NCBI GenBank assembly: GCA_007258455.2
Contig: VDFB02000001.1
Location: 11,258,161 to 11,322,160 of the forward strand
Length of the DNA: 64,000 nucleotides
Direction of reading: 5' to 3'
Origin: Sequoia sempervirens
Lineage: Eukaryota > Streptophyta > Pinopsida > Cupressales > Cupressaceae
This document shows, in pieces, positions 49,361 through 62,253 of this stretch (positions are counted from its first letter, which is position 1; every line of letters starts with the position of its first letter). Under the pieces are notes generated by a model. That model did no database searches. It was not told the origin of the DNA and saw nothing but the letters and a program-made list of their open reading frames with translations. Both the position numbers and the translations under genes were made by a program.

Positions 49361-52300
49361 TGGCATGTGCTCAACATTGTTAAAAGCAAAAGTTTTTTAT
49401 TATTAAAAATTTCAAAAAATTTAAATTCAAACAAAAATTTCAAATATTAAAATTGAAGGCATCCATACTTGCTTCAGCTTTTGTGTCTTTTTGTACTGCG
49501 AGCCCACCTCAGCTTTTGTGCCCATAAATTTGGTGGCTCTACCAGTTTTAGAGGGAAATTTGGTAATTGGTCAAATTTGGAGAAGATTAAATTTAGATAG
49601 TTGTCATGTCCCCCAAAATGGTAGCATTAAGATATAAAGCATTAAGAACAAGATAAACAAAATACATATTAATTTTTTTTTTAATTATTCAAGATAATAT
49701 TATAAATATTAAATATAATATTATAATTATCAAAATATGAATACTAAATATTATAATCATTATAATAATGTGAAATAATTAATAATAGATTGTAACACAT
49801 TGAAATGAAATATATATATTAACAAATTCATTATAATTATGATTATCAAAATAATATTTATGAAAATAAATATTGATGTCTACCATAAATATTATAATAC
49901 AAATGTCACAAATAACAAATATAAAATAAACAAAACCCTAATTCATAAACCAAATATAAAATATACATAAACAAATACAAAATACAAAATACAAAATAAA
50001 ATAAACAAATAACAAACATAAAATAAAGAAAACAAATATGGAGCACATACAAAGCCCGATCTTTCCTAATCAAGAATTATGACACAACATTTATAGCTTG
50101 ATTAAAGTGATCAATATTACTACGACTAAGGAGCCGACCCAGCTTGCTAATACTTTAGCAAAATTTTCAATCCATTATAGGTACATTTTATGCATACTAC
50201 TTATGTTTACTATGATGTTGCCTGGTGAAGGGAATCTGGACTGTATTATCTGTCATTTTTCCGAAAGGAATATGGTAGTTAAAAATTATAATCAATATGC
50301 AATTTTTTTTCTTTCTACTTGGAATCAATTGTTCTTGCATTGTGTATTTTTACCTAAGGCATCCCTGTTAGGCATCTTATCATGTTCAAATACTTCATTT
50401 TTGGTATAGAAATTTGGTAGTAAAATCTAGATTTTTCAATTTGTAATTACTCCAGAATCACACATTCATGATTTTAGTATTAAATTCTTTACTTTGGAAA
50501 TCTACATACAGTTTGGTCACTTCTATTGTGTTGAGTTTCATTTTATTTTATTTCTATTGTTTCCGAGTGAATGAAGATACTCGTATTCTTATTTTGTTGC
50601 TAATCATTTGACATAATATATTTTGAATATGGTTGGTGTTGGCCGTGAATCATTTGAGATAATATATTTTGAATATGGAACCAAGACCCTATGTCCCTTA
50701 GTTCTTTAATTTATTGTCATAAATTTTACTAATAATTCTCTAAGCATTAGCTTGGGGAAAACAAGTTTCACAATCTTTCATTTATCTTACAATCAAATAT
50801 CAGTATTAATATTCACTTAGGTAAATTAAAGAATTTATTTTACAGGAAAACAAATAGCTAACTCTTCTATAATATACTCTAGATATAAAAAATCAAATTT
50901 ATCAAAAGATAACTAAAAATTACTTACTTGTACTTCACTTCTTTTACATCTCCTTAATAAAGGCCTGTTGGTATGGTTTCTTCATTCATATGTACATTCT
51001 ATTTAGAAAATTGAATAGTGAAATGTAAATTAAAAATCATCTTTCCACATTCCTAAACTTTAGGCTAATAAAATGCTTTCTTTCCTTAAAAGCCTAAAAC
51101 ACTTGGAGACAAATTAACGCCTCATGGCATCTTTCCAAAAAAAAAAGGGGGGGAGGGGGGTAAAAAGTACAAGTCAATTCTAATATTGAAAGAAGGTTAA
51201 TACTTTACCTTTTTAAGATGAATTTTGTTTTCGAAAGATAAGTACTCTTTTCCAGTGAATATTTATAGGTTATACATTTAGGTAAAGATAGTCCTCTTAT
51301 TTTTAATATTTAAACTTTATGTGAGTATTTTTAATAAATAAATACATTACCATATATTTATATAGTTATCTTTTTAAAAAATAAAAATAAAATAAACAGT
51401 TAATAAGGCAAAGAAATTAAATATAGATTGGAAGGTAATTATTAATCATGTTTTACATAAGATAAGTAATTTATATATGAATAATATGTGTTAATAATTA
51501 ATTAAAAATTGGGGAAGATTAATAGCATTCGTTTACTCACAATATTTATAAGTATATACGATTACTTAAAAATACGGTTACTTAAAAATACATAGAAAGA
51601 TTCTTGAGCAAGAATGTATTTTTTTAATTAAGCACGTATACACATATGGTTGTGGAATATGGTAGTATTTTTATTTATTCAATCTTATTTAAATGTTTTG
51701 GAGTATTAATTGGCTATTGAGCCTAATACCTTATAGAATAAGAAATCACATACAAGTTTTTTTTTTTAGGGAATCAAATGGTTAGTTTTTTTTTGAATAG
51801 ATGATTTCCAATGTATCAAGGGTGGGAGGGGGTATCTTTGTGTTAAACTATATTAATGACCAAGTTTGATATATGTCTTACCTTAAGAAGGTATTGTGAT
51901 CAACCTTATAATGATAACAAACAACGAATTGATGTTACAACAAATGACCAAAGAAAATAAATCAAAATAGGGCTAGGTGAACATGAGAAACTTGAAAATC
52001 AACTCTAAAATCAAACACCCCTTTAGAATTTGGGGAATTATGTAACTCTATTACAAGGTTTATTTTTTCATCCCTGTACCAAATAAGTAGGTGGTAGCTG
52101 ACAAAGAACTGCTTGGGCAACGAGATTCTGAAAGATTGTATACCCAATCATGTAGTTACATTAAACATAGTATAGAAACCATAACTACATATTTATAACA
52201 CAAAGAATCCATTAGTATCTTGATCCCGTGGATATAGGGTATGTAGGCAGTTTGGAAGACAAAGGAAGTCTCCAGTACCTAGATACTAAGGATATAGGTT

Positions 52301-53219
52301 GATTGCTTAACACTCATCAAAATTAAGAAATATCATTTATAATTCAAAGACAAGTATGTAACCCTTTTGGTCACTGATACTTAGAAGAATCCCCAGGGTG
52401 GATTAGTCCTGTACTTGTTCAGTTGCCCAAAATCCAAGAGAAAGTACAAGACCTTGTTACATAACCAACTTACTGGAGTTCTTAGTACAATACATATAGA
52501 CATATTGTTACATCTCCTGTAGGTGACTCGGGACCCAGTTTGTCCTGTCGAGTCTAAGACTCTGGCCAGAGCAAAACTCATTTGATTGATGTCTTGTTAG
52601 TTGTATGACTACTATGTTTTCCTATTCTGTATTGAATAGAGGTATGATCTGTCGGATCACTTACATTCCATGACAGAAAAGCCCGTATTGGCTAATTTAG
52701 TTTCTAAGTACTCAGTTGATTTTAAATTTAAAGTTGAAAAAAAATAAAAAATCTAATACAATAGAGAAACAACTTAAACCTAATTAGAACTAAATTTCTA
52801 AATAAGACCTACCTTGAGTCCTTAAAAAAGAGAAAAGGAAACAAAGATAAAGTAGATTGGCTACCCCACCAACACAAAAAATAGATTGATTAAGCAACAA
52901 TCAACACCCCATCAGCAAACAACAACCAACAACACAAAAAACTAGACAAAAAGAGAACAAAACAAGCAGCTTCTAAAGAAGTTCCTTTAACATTATGGCT
53001 ACTTCCAGATCCTTAGATATCACCTTGTCGTGCATTTCCATGATCTTGTCAACATCCTACCTCAGCACGATCTTGCTCTTCTTGGTTTTGCTTCGAGTGC
53101 GAATGCTCGGTCCTATGCCCAACTTTGCAACCTACAAACTCTTCTCTGCATCCTCCCCCTCATCCTGGTTCACCGACTCGCTAAATAGCGATCTCCCAAT
53201 CCATTCAAGTTTAATATGA
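49361..53219. other. No supported gene; possible coding fragment near the right end
   Basis: Mostly very AT-rich sequence (49660-50040 and 51300-51660 especially). A purine run at about 51137-51162 resembles a PPT, but no LTR end could be set. At 52995-53219 the GC content rises; the minus strand reads VISKDLEVAIM and RSLFSESVNQDEGEDAEKS with two TAG stops, while the plus strand is open for 74 codons. It may be a retroelement or captured gene scrap. I do not call a gene. Confidence 0.4.
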
Positions 53220-53360
53220 TTGCTAATTTATATATAAATAAATATATATATAGTAAATATATATAGATAATTAATAATGATTATAGTATATATATATAAT
53301 AAATATATATAGATAATTAATAATGATTATAGTTTATATATTTATATATATTTATGCTTT
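53220..53360. repeat. TA-rich microsatellite with a duplicated unit
   Basis: Runs of TATATA, and two copies of AAATATATATAGATAATTAA followed by TAATGATTATAG (about 53254 and 53301). Confidence 0.85.
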
Positions 53361-54619
53361 ATATGTAATTATGCAATAATGATGCTTGCAACAATTATTG
53401 AGATTTATAAGTAATATGACTCTTCACTATAAACATGAATAGATTGTATATATATATTTATGCATTCATTTTCCTATGATCAATCAATTGTAAGGTTGAA
53501 GGAAGCAAGTTAGGAGGATGTAGTCTATGGGCTTCCCCCCCACTAAGTAGCCCACCTTAGGGGTGGAATTGTCTTGGTTGGATGTTCCTGCCGCTTGAGG
53601 CCAAGGGGTGGGTTGTCTTGGTCAGACGCTCGTACTCTTGGGCTTAGATGGATAGCTTTGGGTGGACTTATCCTACGTCTCCTCCCGGTCCTATTATGAC
53701 TAAAAACTCCATATGCATTATGGATATTGGTAGTCTAGGTAGTCTTGAAGTAATTATGTATTTTTTGTATAGCTTAAATAGATAAGGAATTTATTATATT
53801 TTGATCACATGAATTATATTTTCAATATGATCTAACATGATTGTAGGACCTCAAACCAAAATTTATCTTGTTGAAGCATTTAGTTGATAAGTTTCAACCC
53901 TAACTACAACAAATTTATGAGTCTAGGGAAAAATTAGGGCAATCCCAAAAGGGGACATTACAATAGCATTCTTCTAAATTTGGAAATTTTTTGAAAAAGA
54001 TAAATTTGGTGGTTCAACTATTTTTGGCGAGACTCCATATTTAGTAAGACCTTAGCTAAATTTGGCAGAGGTGTTTTTTTGAAAATTTGGACCCCTCACC
54101 ATTGAAGTTTTGCATTTTACACTTGAACTTCGAAGCACAATATCTCAAGCATACAGAGGTGTTTTCTAGTGCAATTTTTTTTATTTGGGGTAAAATTTCA
54201 TGCTCTTCACAGTGGCGTGATCATTTTTTGCTTAAGCGATCCCATTTTACCATAAAATTAGTTTTCTCATTAGATCTAAAGGACGGTCCTCAAATTTTGA
54301 ACTTCAAACAAATGTAACTTTCACATACGACCTTAGATCGAGGTGATTCTTTTTTGAAAGTGAATATTTTTCCATGCACTACATATTGGTGCTATTTTGA
54401 AATTCTTATTATGAGATTTTATTGTTCTTTCAGTATTTGAGTCCATTTTGAATAATTGTAAAACTATGGAAAACAACTCCAGCATTATAAACGCATTGAT
54501 TTATAAATTTCCAAATCATTTTTTGTTTGGGAAAATTCTTTATTAAGTGAAAAACGGGGGATCTCTCTTGGTGTGTGTGTGTGTTTTTATCTATTTACTT
54601 GTGCTCTTTTTTTCCTTCA
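53361..54619. other. No gene seen; likely retroelement leader sequence
   Basis: 53510-53700 is GC-richer than its surroundings and ORF-free. A G-run (AAAAGGGGACAT, about 53946-53957) resembles a PPT. A short (GT)n run lies at 54571-54584, just before the Copia-type gag. The expected 5' LTR (starting TGTTAGTGTAGG) was not seen. Confidence 0.4.
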
Positions 54620-57020
54620 CACATGGATAATTCTAAGGTTCCTTTGCTAACACCTTATAATTATGCAACATGGCATCAACATGCATGGAATGTCTTAATG
54701 CAAATTGTGTATACTCCATATGTTGAAAACAAAGTAGATGAATCTATAGATGATAAGGAAAAGATAAAATGGATGCTTGAACATACAAAAGATCTTGGGT
54801 GTCTTTCATAATTTGGTTTCCCTTGATCTTATGTTTCAAATTGAAGCATGTAAAAATTCTTATGATGCTTGGAAAAATTTAAAATCTTTATATGGTACAA
54901 CAGATGAAATCAAAGGCTATCAAATTGATGGTGAATTGATGAACCTTGATCCAAAGAACTTTGGCAACATCTAGGATTATATTACTAAGCTTAATGATCT
55001 GAGAGAACAATGTAAAGCTTGTGGTATTGATAAAAAAATACATTTAGTTAATCTATAATGTACTGAATAAACATGGTCCTGAATTTGTAGTTTTTGTTTC
55101 TATCTTTCATACTCACAAATTGACTATGGGATATGCATATACTATGCCTTCATTTGCATTTTTTCTGAGATGTTAATACATGAAAAAAAAAATCTTCTTT
55201 GTATGGGTCTCATAAAGCCATCACAGACTCGAGCTTTGTTGGCTGGTCAACCTAAGGGATAGAAATAGTCAAGACAATCTAATAAGAAACAAAATAAATA
55301 TAAGAAAAATCCACACAAAAATCATGCACAAAACAAATCCTCTTCAAGGGAGGACTCATTTAAGAAGGAGAATTCCACTTGTTCATATTGCAAGAGGATT
55401 GGACATGAAGAACATTCTCATTATAAGAAGGATATTGATGAACTAAAACATCTTCTTAAGAAGAACATTGATCTACCTTCTAGAATGTCTGAGTCAACTT
55501 CATCTTTTTCACATTCTAAACAGTCATGATCTAGTAAGGATAAAGGTCATGCAGGATTTGCTTTTGATTCAAAGAAAAATAAAGGTAAATCTCTTTGTGC
55601 TTCTACAAGTCTTGAATCAAGGAAATGACTCCTAGATTTTGGAGCTTCTCATCATATAGCTTCTACACAGTCTTTGTTCTCTTCTTTTGAGCCTTGTGTA
55701 ATGCCACCTATTCTGATGGGCAACAATAATTACATGAATGTAAGTGGGATGGGATCTGTTCATATTGGGGATGGCACCATCAATGATTTTTTGTGTAAAC
55801 CTCATCATTCAAACAATATTATTTCCATCTATCGGATCACTCATGGTGGAGTAGATAAGACTATGGAATTTTCACTTGATTCAGTTATCATCAGAGACTT
55901 GGAGAGTAGAGAGATAATTGCTATTGGGATTGTTTACTAGGATGGTTGATCATGCATCTCAATTGTACACATTTTTAGACTTTGCGCCTGATGATGCTTT
56001 TTATCCTTTGGCTGTTGATCACACTCCTTATGTGACATTTAATTTTGAGGAGAATTTTGGCTATTTGAATCTTGGTATTCTCACATCAAATCCAGTTATT
56101 GAGCCTTGCATTCCTTCTCCTCCACCTACTATTGCTTCTAAGGATACTGGTGTTGCTACATTCATGGGTATTTGTGATTTAGTGTAGTAGGATCTACATC
56201 ATCTTCTAGATATAGTTGCTTGGGATGACTACTTGGTAGACATTGCAAGTTTGTTTATAGAGTCTCATATTTCAGACTTGGGAGACACTATTCTTAGCAT
56301 TCATCTTCTCTTTGATGAAGTTGATTCTTCTTCAATTGTCGTGGAGGAACCCTTAGATCCTCTTATTCATTCTCCACATGATCATTCCTCACAGTTTGAC
56401 ATGACTGCGGATACTTTTGAGCAGCATTTGGGGGAGGCATCTTTATCTTCAAAGGAGATACTGGAGTCTTTGGATCTTGTTCTACATACATCTCTACTAG
56501 GTTTTGGATTTCCATCTTCATCAGTGTGGCCTAGAGTGCCTAATTTAAAGGTGTAAACTTTTACCATCAACATGGAGACACATGAGCAGTTTTCAGATAC
56601 TTACATTTTGCACTTTCTTCCTTTATATTCCTTCTAGGAATGGGAAGATGTTCTTGATGCACCTTTGGTTTTGTTTCTTCCTAAGGGGAGGAACATTGTT
56701 AAACGTTTGTGGTCCATCTTCTACATCTAGTTTTGAGCATCAACCATTTGTATAGTTGACTACTTGAGGGAAGGCTACACATTCTTTCTTATCCTTTCTA
56801 TTTTGGAGGGGACTTCTTCCTTGCATGGGATTATTTCTTGTGTTGGAAAACTTATTTTATTTTCTCTCTTTTGGGGAGGATTTTTGTCCTGCTGTGTTTT
56901 CTCTTTTTCTCCATTTGTGAGAGATTGGTTTGTACATGGGTACCTAACATGGTCTAGTAGCCAGGACCCATCTTTGCATCTTTGTGTCTTTTCACCCACC
57001 TAAGCTATGCTTAATGGGGG
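54620..57020 (+). mobile_element. Copia-type element lacking pol, with an unrecognised acidic ORF
   Basis: A decayed gag (54623-55050; YATWHQHAWNVL, ACKNSYDAWKNLKSLYG) is followed by a zinc knuckle (about 55377-55420; CSYCKRIGHEEHSHY, last Cys lost). Next is a protease remnant (about 55635; LLDFGASHHIAS, with the catalytic DSG changed to DFG), then a pre-integrase-like segment to about 55945. Where integrase should begin (EENFGYLNLG, about 56047), the frame instead continues into an acidic, Ser/Leu-rich reading frame (56090-56554, two stops at 56185-56190) that matches no pol domain. A G-run (TTAATGGGGG) ends the interior at 57020. The copy is dead, and the family looks non-autonomous. The 5' LTR was not found. 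Confidence 0.75.
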
Positions 57021-57502
57021 TGTTAGTGTAGGTGTTTTAATTTCCTTATGTTAGGGAATATTTATTTTTCCTACACATGTATTATTAAGCTTTGTTAGGT
57101 TATATTAGAATGGTTAGGATGAGGACATGTGGCATAATCCATCAATTACATGTGTCACCCACACCCACCTTTGGATATTTGAGTCTCACACAATCTTTTG
57201 GATTCTTATGCCACCTCTCATAACTATTTCTTATCTTTACTTGAGTAGGCATAACCATGTAATCTAGCATTTACCAAGTAGGTAAAACTCACACCTATTA
57301 TGGGTACTTGGGTGTTATTAATCCTCTTGGAATTATCTTCCATTATTTTTCTATATAAACAACACTCACCCCTCCCCTTGGCTAGTCATATGGAATTCTA
57401 GTTCAATGCTAAGGGAGTGCTAAGTTTATTCATCTCTAGATCTCTTTTATTTCTTTTCTTCAATCATTTTAATCTTGGGTGCCTTCACAACTAAATCTAA
57501 CA
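57021..57502 (+). repeat. 3' LTR of the Copia-type element
   Basis: It begins TGTTAGTGTAGG directly after the PPT and ends AAATCTAACA, giving TGTTAG/CTAACA inverted ends and a length of 482 bp. The TSD could not be checked, because the 5' end of the element was not located. Confidence 0.75.
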
Positions 57503-57888
57503 ACATCTTATGATGCAATGATAGATACAAATGGGTAGACAAGAGCACAAATGGAATAATTTCATGCATAATTCCAATAGCTACAGGATCAAAGAGAGAA
57601 GACAAGGCACAAATTTTAACAATTTAGGGAGGTTGTAGTTCACACACATCATAGGACTACTAAAAGATACATAAAAATTGGCACAAGAGATCTAGATCTC
57701 CTCTATCCTACTAGAAGTTTAAAAACTACTTACATAGATCAATGTCCAAAATTAGCTTCTCGAACAAGTGAAGGAACACAGGGACAACACTTTCACCAAC
57801 CTAAAAGATATATAAATCCATCCTTTCAACTACCAAGGGTAGAGTTATCTTGAGAAAAATACATTTTTTTGAAGGGGCGATGATGTTA
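57503..57888. other. No gene seen between two LTR elements
   Basis: Short non-coding stretch without motifs. Confidence 0.5.
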
Positions 57889-57893
57889 GTAGG

Positions 57894-59240
57894 TGTAGTG
57901 TAAGAAATTGTATACCTTTACAATTTCACACTATGTTTGGGTCCCTTAATTTATTGGACTTAATTAAGCTTCTAATCTACCAAATTATGCATTCCAAAGC
58001 CTTATTTTTCTTGTTTTCTGAAGGGAGAACTGACATTAAATAAATGTAATCAATAATTAAATCACCATGGAATATGGGTCCCCTTTAAATGCTAAGACCC
58101 ATTTTAAAATATGTTTTTGCTAGCATTTTAATGATTCAAATTCAACTTGCACTTGTCATCTTTTAAAATCTATTTTTTTTAGAAATCAAATAAACACCTT
58201 TAAATACATAGTCTTTTTATCATTTGAAATCTAACAGGCATAATCTAACATTAAGGAAAAACATCAAGAGAAAATATCATTGTCAAGAGCATTCAAGAGT
58301 AGATTTATCAATCATTTGTTGCAGCAATCAAGAACCTAACATCATGTCCAAGTTTATGTGTGTTCATGTCATCTTGTGAAGGCTAATATGCATTGTTGAT
58401 CCTAAAGCATCCAAGCATTTTAGGTATCCAAATCAATCAAGCAAAGCAAGATCAAATTCCTTTGGAGAGATGTGTTGAACTTTAATCCTCTAAGGGAAGC
58501 TATTCAAGGGCGGTGAGTTGTAGCAAGCATTGTGCATTCATCATTTCCTTCCTTTTTTATTATCTTTCTATCAAGGTTTAATTACCAAACTAGGGTTTAA
58601 ACAAGAAAAACCCCCATACAAACAAAACAAATTTTCCTCTTCATGTACGTGTAGATTACAAGTTGTTGAAGAATTGAAGAAATCTTGAAGGAGTAATTTT
58701 GCATTATTGCACAAGTTGTCATCATTGTTGTCAAGCCACAAAAATTAGGTTGTAGAGTTTATTTCCGACTTTCTGATAGTGGGACCTATGTCAAACATAA
58801 GCCAAGATCTAGCATCAGAGGATTGTCAAAAGTTATTTTGGAAGCCTTAACAAGGACCCATTTTCACAGTGGCGAACCAGTCCCTTAGCATGTCTTAAAA
58901 TTAGCTTTTGGTGACATGCACATGACATCAAACCCTTCTTAGATTTGTCTGCAAACTATCATTTCCATTTTTGTACATTATGAAATTTGAATTTTATGTA
59001 TTAGGTCTTGTTCATTTAGTTTGAGCACTTCAAATCATTTTCATTTATTTCTAGATCTTTCCTATTGTCCTAAGGACTAAGGTCTAGGTCTGATTGGCTC
59101 ACCATTGAGGTTGAAAGTCAATATTCACACCTTATGATCTCTTTCCTAATGAAACCCCTAGGGAAATCCACTTACTGAGATTCCTTTAAAGTTTTAAAGA
59201 ACCTATTTAAAACCTTGGGGATCCCTTTCCCCACATTTCA
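57894..59240 (+). repeat. 5' LTR of the second non-autonomous element
   Basis: It aligns with 63496-64000 from the first bases (TATACCTTTACAATTTCACA) onward. Compared with that copy it lacks the stretch holding the 30-bp palindrome: after CACCATGGAATAT it passes straight to GGGTCCCC. Confidence 0.85.
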
Positions 59241-59828
59241 TTTTAGTGAACTTGACATTCTTACATCATACTTTTTCTTATTTGAGGTCCTTGGAACCCT
59301 AGATCTAGATTTTGCATTATCTTATTTTGCATTTCATTTAAGGTTACATATTGCATATTTACATCATTTAAATCATTAAAATACAAAAACATTGCATACA
59401 TTTTGCATAATATCTTGCATTAAGGTGTGTTTCAGTCATTTAGATTAGAATTACAGTCAAAATTGCATTCAAAAATTATCATTTTTCCCATACATTGTCA
59501 TACAAGTGCATTTACATTTAATTAGAAATTCTAGAAAAATTGTCCTTTTATAGGTGATTTTGCAAAATTTTGCACACATATTTGTCTCTGTCTACTTCAT
59601 TTTCCTATACTTGCATATCTCTATTTCAGTTTTAGGAATTTCATATTTCTATAGATGTTTGCATTTAGTTTAATTGGTGAAAGAAAGTACATTGTTTAAG
59701 ATAAAAATTTGCATTCAAAAGTAATCATTTTCAGGTTTTTGCATCTTATAATAAGTCAATTATCATATTTCAGATTTGAAAGTTGAATCAAAAGTCCATT
59801 TATTTGACATTTAAAGAAAATTTTCATC

Positions 59829-60515
59829 ATGGACATGTGTTTTTGTAATCTATGGATGTCCTTGAAATCTTTGTTTGATGTTTCAAGTTGTGTGTTTGGT
59901 TATTATCCTAATACAATTGAACACATTCATGAGTCTTCACCTCCTAATGAATATCCTCATGAGATAAATATCTTAGGCCAAGATGAAGATAGAATCTAAG
60001 ACTTCATACAAAATTTCTTGCGTAATATTGAGAAAAATGCATCCTTCCATCCCTCCATGAAACAACCAACACCTCCTATCATACCACCACTTGGCATGTT
60101 CAACCTTTTACATCCCAAAATTAAATTACAAATCAAAGTTCAACCACCAACCTTAAAGGAACTTCTTCACAATGACAACATTGATACTCTTCTATCCTAT
60201 GCCCATAAAGTTACTGATGAACCTATCAACTTAGAAGAGCGTTATGGTCAAGGCTTTAGAATTTTAAGCAAAAAAGGATATGGCATAATGAATGAGCATG
60301 AGATATATCAATTTCTAGAACAAAAACCACTGGAAGATACTAAGGGATTAGGATATCAAGATCCTTCCCCTCCACATCAAGTAGCTACTCAATCAAGTAA
60401 GAAACCCAAGCCCTATAAACTTAAGAAGGTACCATTTTTACATACTATAATTGAGACCAAGCGGACCCTAGACAAACTTCTCCACCTAGGATTGATTACA
60501 TTACCACCTATTTAA
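59829..60515 (+). pseudogene. Gag-like ORF of the second non-autonomous element
   Basis: One frame from the ATG at 59829 to the stop at 60513-60515, interrupted by a single TAA at about 59997. It opens with SLKSLFDVSSCVFG, shared with the gag remnant at 22482. Later it has a glycine-patch-like stretch (RYGQGFRILSKKGYG) and a basic region (SSKKPKPYKLKKVP). After the stop, at about 60541-60606, a knuckle-like YHRNLRHLIVECCALKN remains. The role is inferred as RNA packaging. It is the best-preserved coding sequence of this family in the window. Confidence 0.6.
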
Positions 60516-61865
60516 GAAAAGGAAAAAGGAAAAAGTACAAACATGTCTTACTATGCATATCATAGAAATCTTAGGCATCTTATTGTTGAGTGTTGTGCTT
60601 TAAAGAATGTTTTATATGAATTTAATATAATTTATATAATTGGCTAGCATGCACACACTTTGCTCCTTTCCATGTGACAGTTGTAGAATCTTAGTATACT
60701 CACTATTACATTTATTACACTTTATGCAACTCATTTCTCCATATTGCAAGGAGCACCATATCATCATTTATCCTGGCTCATCCTTGTCCTACATTTGGGG
60801 GGTGAAAGGGGTTAGGTAGCCTTGTACTAGCACAACATTTGTTGTAGTCCTTTGGCTAGTTATCTGCCTTCTGTACATGATGAGCAAGATAGGGATGCAT
60901 ACGACCTCCTTTAGGTTGGATCGCGTGTGACATATTTCCTTTCCTTTATTTTCATGTTCTTTGTGATTGCATGCATGTAATGTGATCCCCCATATCATGT
61001 TGCTTGGCATGTATTTATGTTTTTGAGCTTTCTTTGGATGACCCTTGTTATTTCATTGGTGTAAGGATACAAAGGAAGTGAATTTGTAATGAGATTCTTC
61101 TATTTGTATCTACATTTTTCTATCTATCGTAAACATTGTCTTTTCTTTTATCTTGTGTTTTCCTTTTGGGGATGATGCAAGGCATTGAGACATCTAGGTC
61201 TCTTCCATGTTAACCCAAAAGCTTTTATTTTCTTTCACTCTTTATGCGTCATTCTTCCATTGTGTTCATTATTCTACAAGTATTTGGGGAATGATGATGG
61301 TTCTGAGCTCTATTATATCACTATAGCAAAGACATATGCTAACCCCAAATTTGTGGATCCCTTATGTGTTATCTTTTGAGATTGTATGTGGGGGAAACTC
61401 TAATTCATGAAGCAAATTTATTTGGAAACATATCATTGGCATAAGGCTTTCTAAATAAGCTCACATTTCCCTTTTATCAATTGACATTTATCATTTCTAC
61501 TTTAAAGTAATTGCTTATAGCATGGTGTTTAGCGATTCCTTTAAAGTGTGGGCATACATTGAAATTATTTCATTTTGGCATTTGCACCTCCTAAGGTGAG
61601 TTTCATTTTCAATTTGACATTTTGCTTCACTTTTGTTCACATGAGTTGAACTTAGTAATCATTGAAATAGCATCTTGATCATTTTGTGGCACCTAATCAA
61701 AGCTATCATGGAGTATAAATTTTGGTATGGTTGACGTATGGGTACAAATTTTGTGATGAATTTTCCCATCTGCCACCATGATGACTTAAGTGTGTGTTTC
61801 TAATTTTTTCTTTAGGACTCGTCTAATGTATATTGGACTGCACTAGCCCTTGTGAGGGTATTTTT

Positions 61866-61998
61866 TTGGATAAACAATTTAGGTTTGATCCATCCTTTTG
61901 GAAAAATAGCTGAGGCTTGATCCACCCTTTTAGACAAACAACTGAGGCTTGATCCATCTTTTTGGACAAACAATTGAGGCTTGATCCATCCTTTTTTC
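61866..61998 (+). repeat. Tandem array, 32-bp unit, four copies
   Basis: TTGATCCA recurs at 61885, 61917, 61949 and 61981, within units of type TGAGGCTTGATCCATC followed by TTTTTGGACAAACAA. It lies in the non-coding interior of the element. Confidence 0.9.
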
Positions 61999-62253
61999 TT
62001 TTTAGACTAGCATTGGCATTGTATGCTTGTGTATCTTGTCTTATTGCACATATCTTACATGCATGTGTGTCCTTTATGCTTATGTTGGTTTTCCATGGGA
62101 TCTTGGATCTTGGGGGATTGATCACCCACCTTGATCTTTGTCATCCTATCTCATTAATATTTGTGCACTTGGACCTCTCTTGATACACATTTTTCTACTT
62201 TAGTGTGAGTTTGAGCACAAGTTCATACTCTCACTAAAGTGGAGGCTAAATGT

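Noticed and set aside
56764..57003. Hydrophobic 79-codon ORF and its minus-strand shadow
   Set aside because: It lies between the acidic ORF and the PPT, where Copia elements have untranslated sequence. Similar bases occur at 1979-2260 without a conserved frame.
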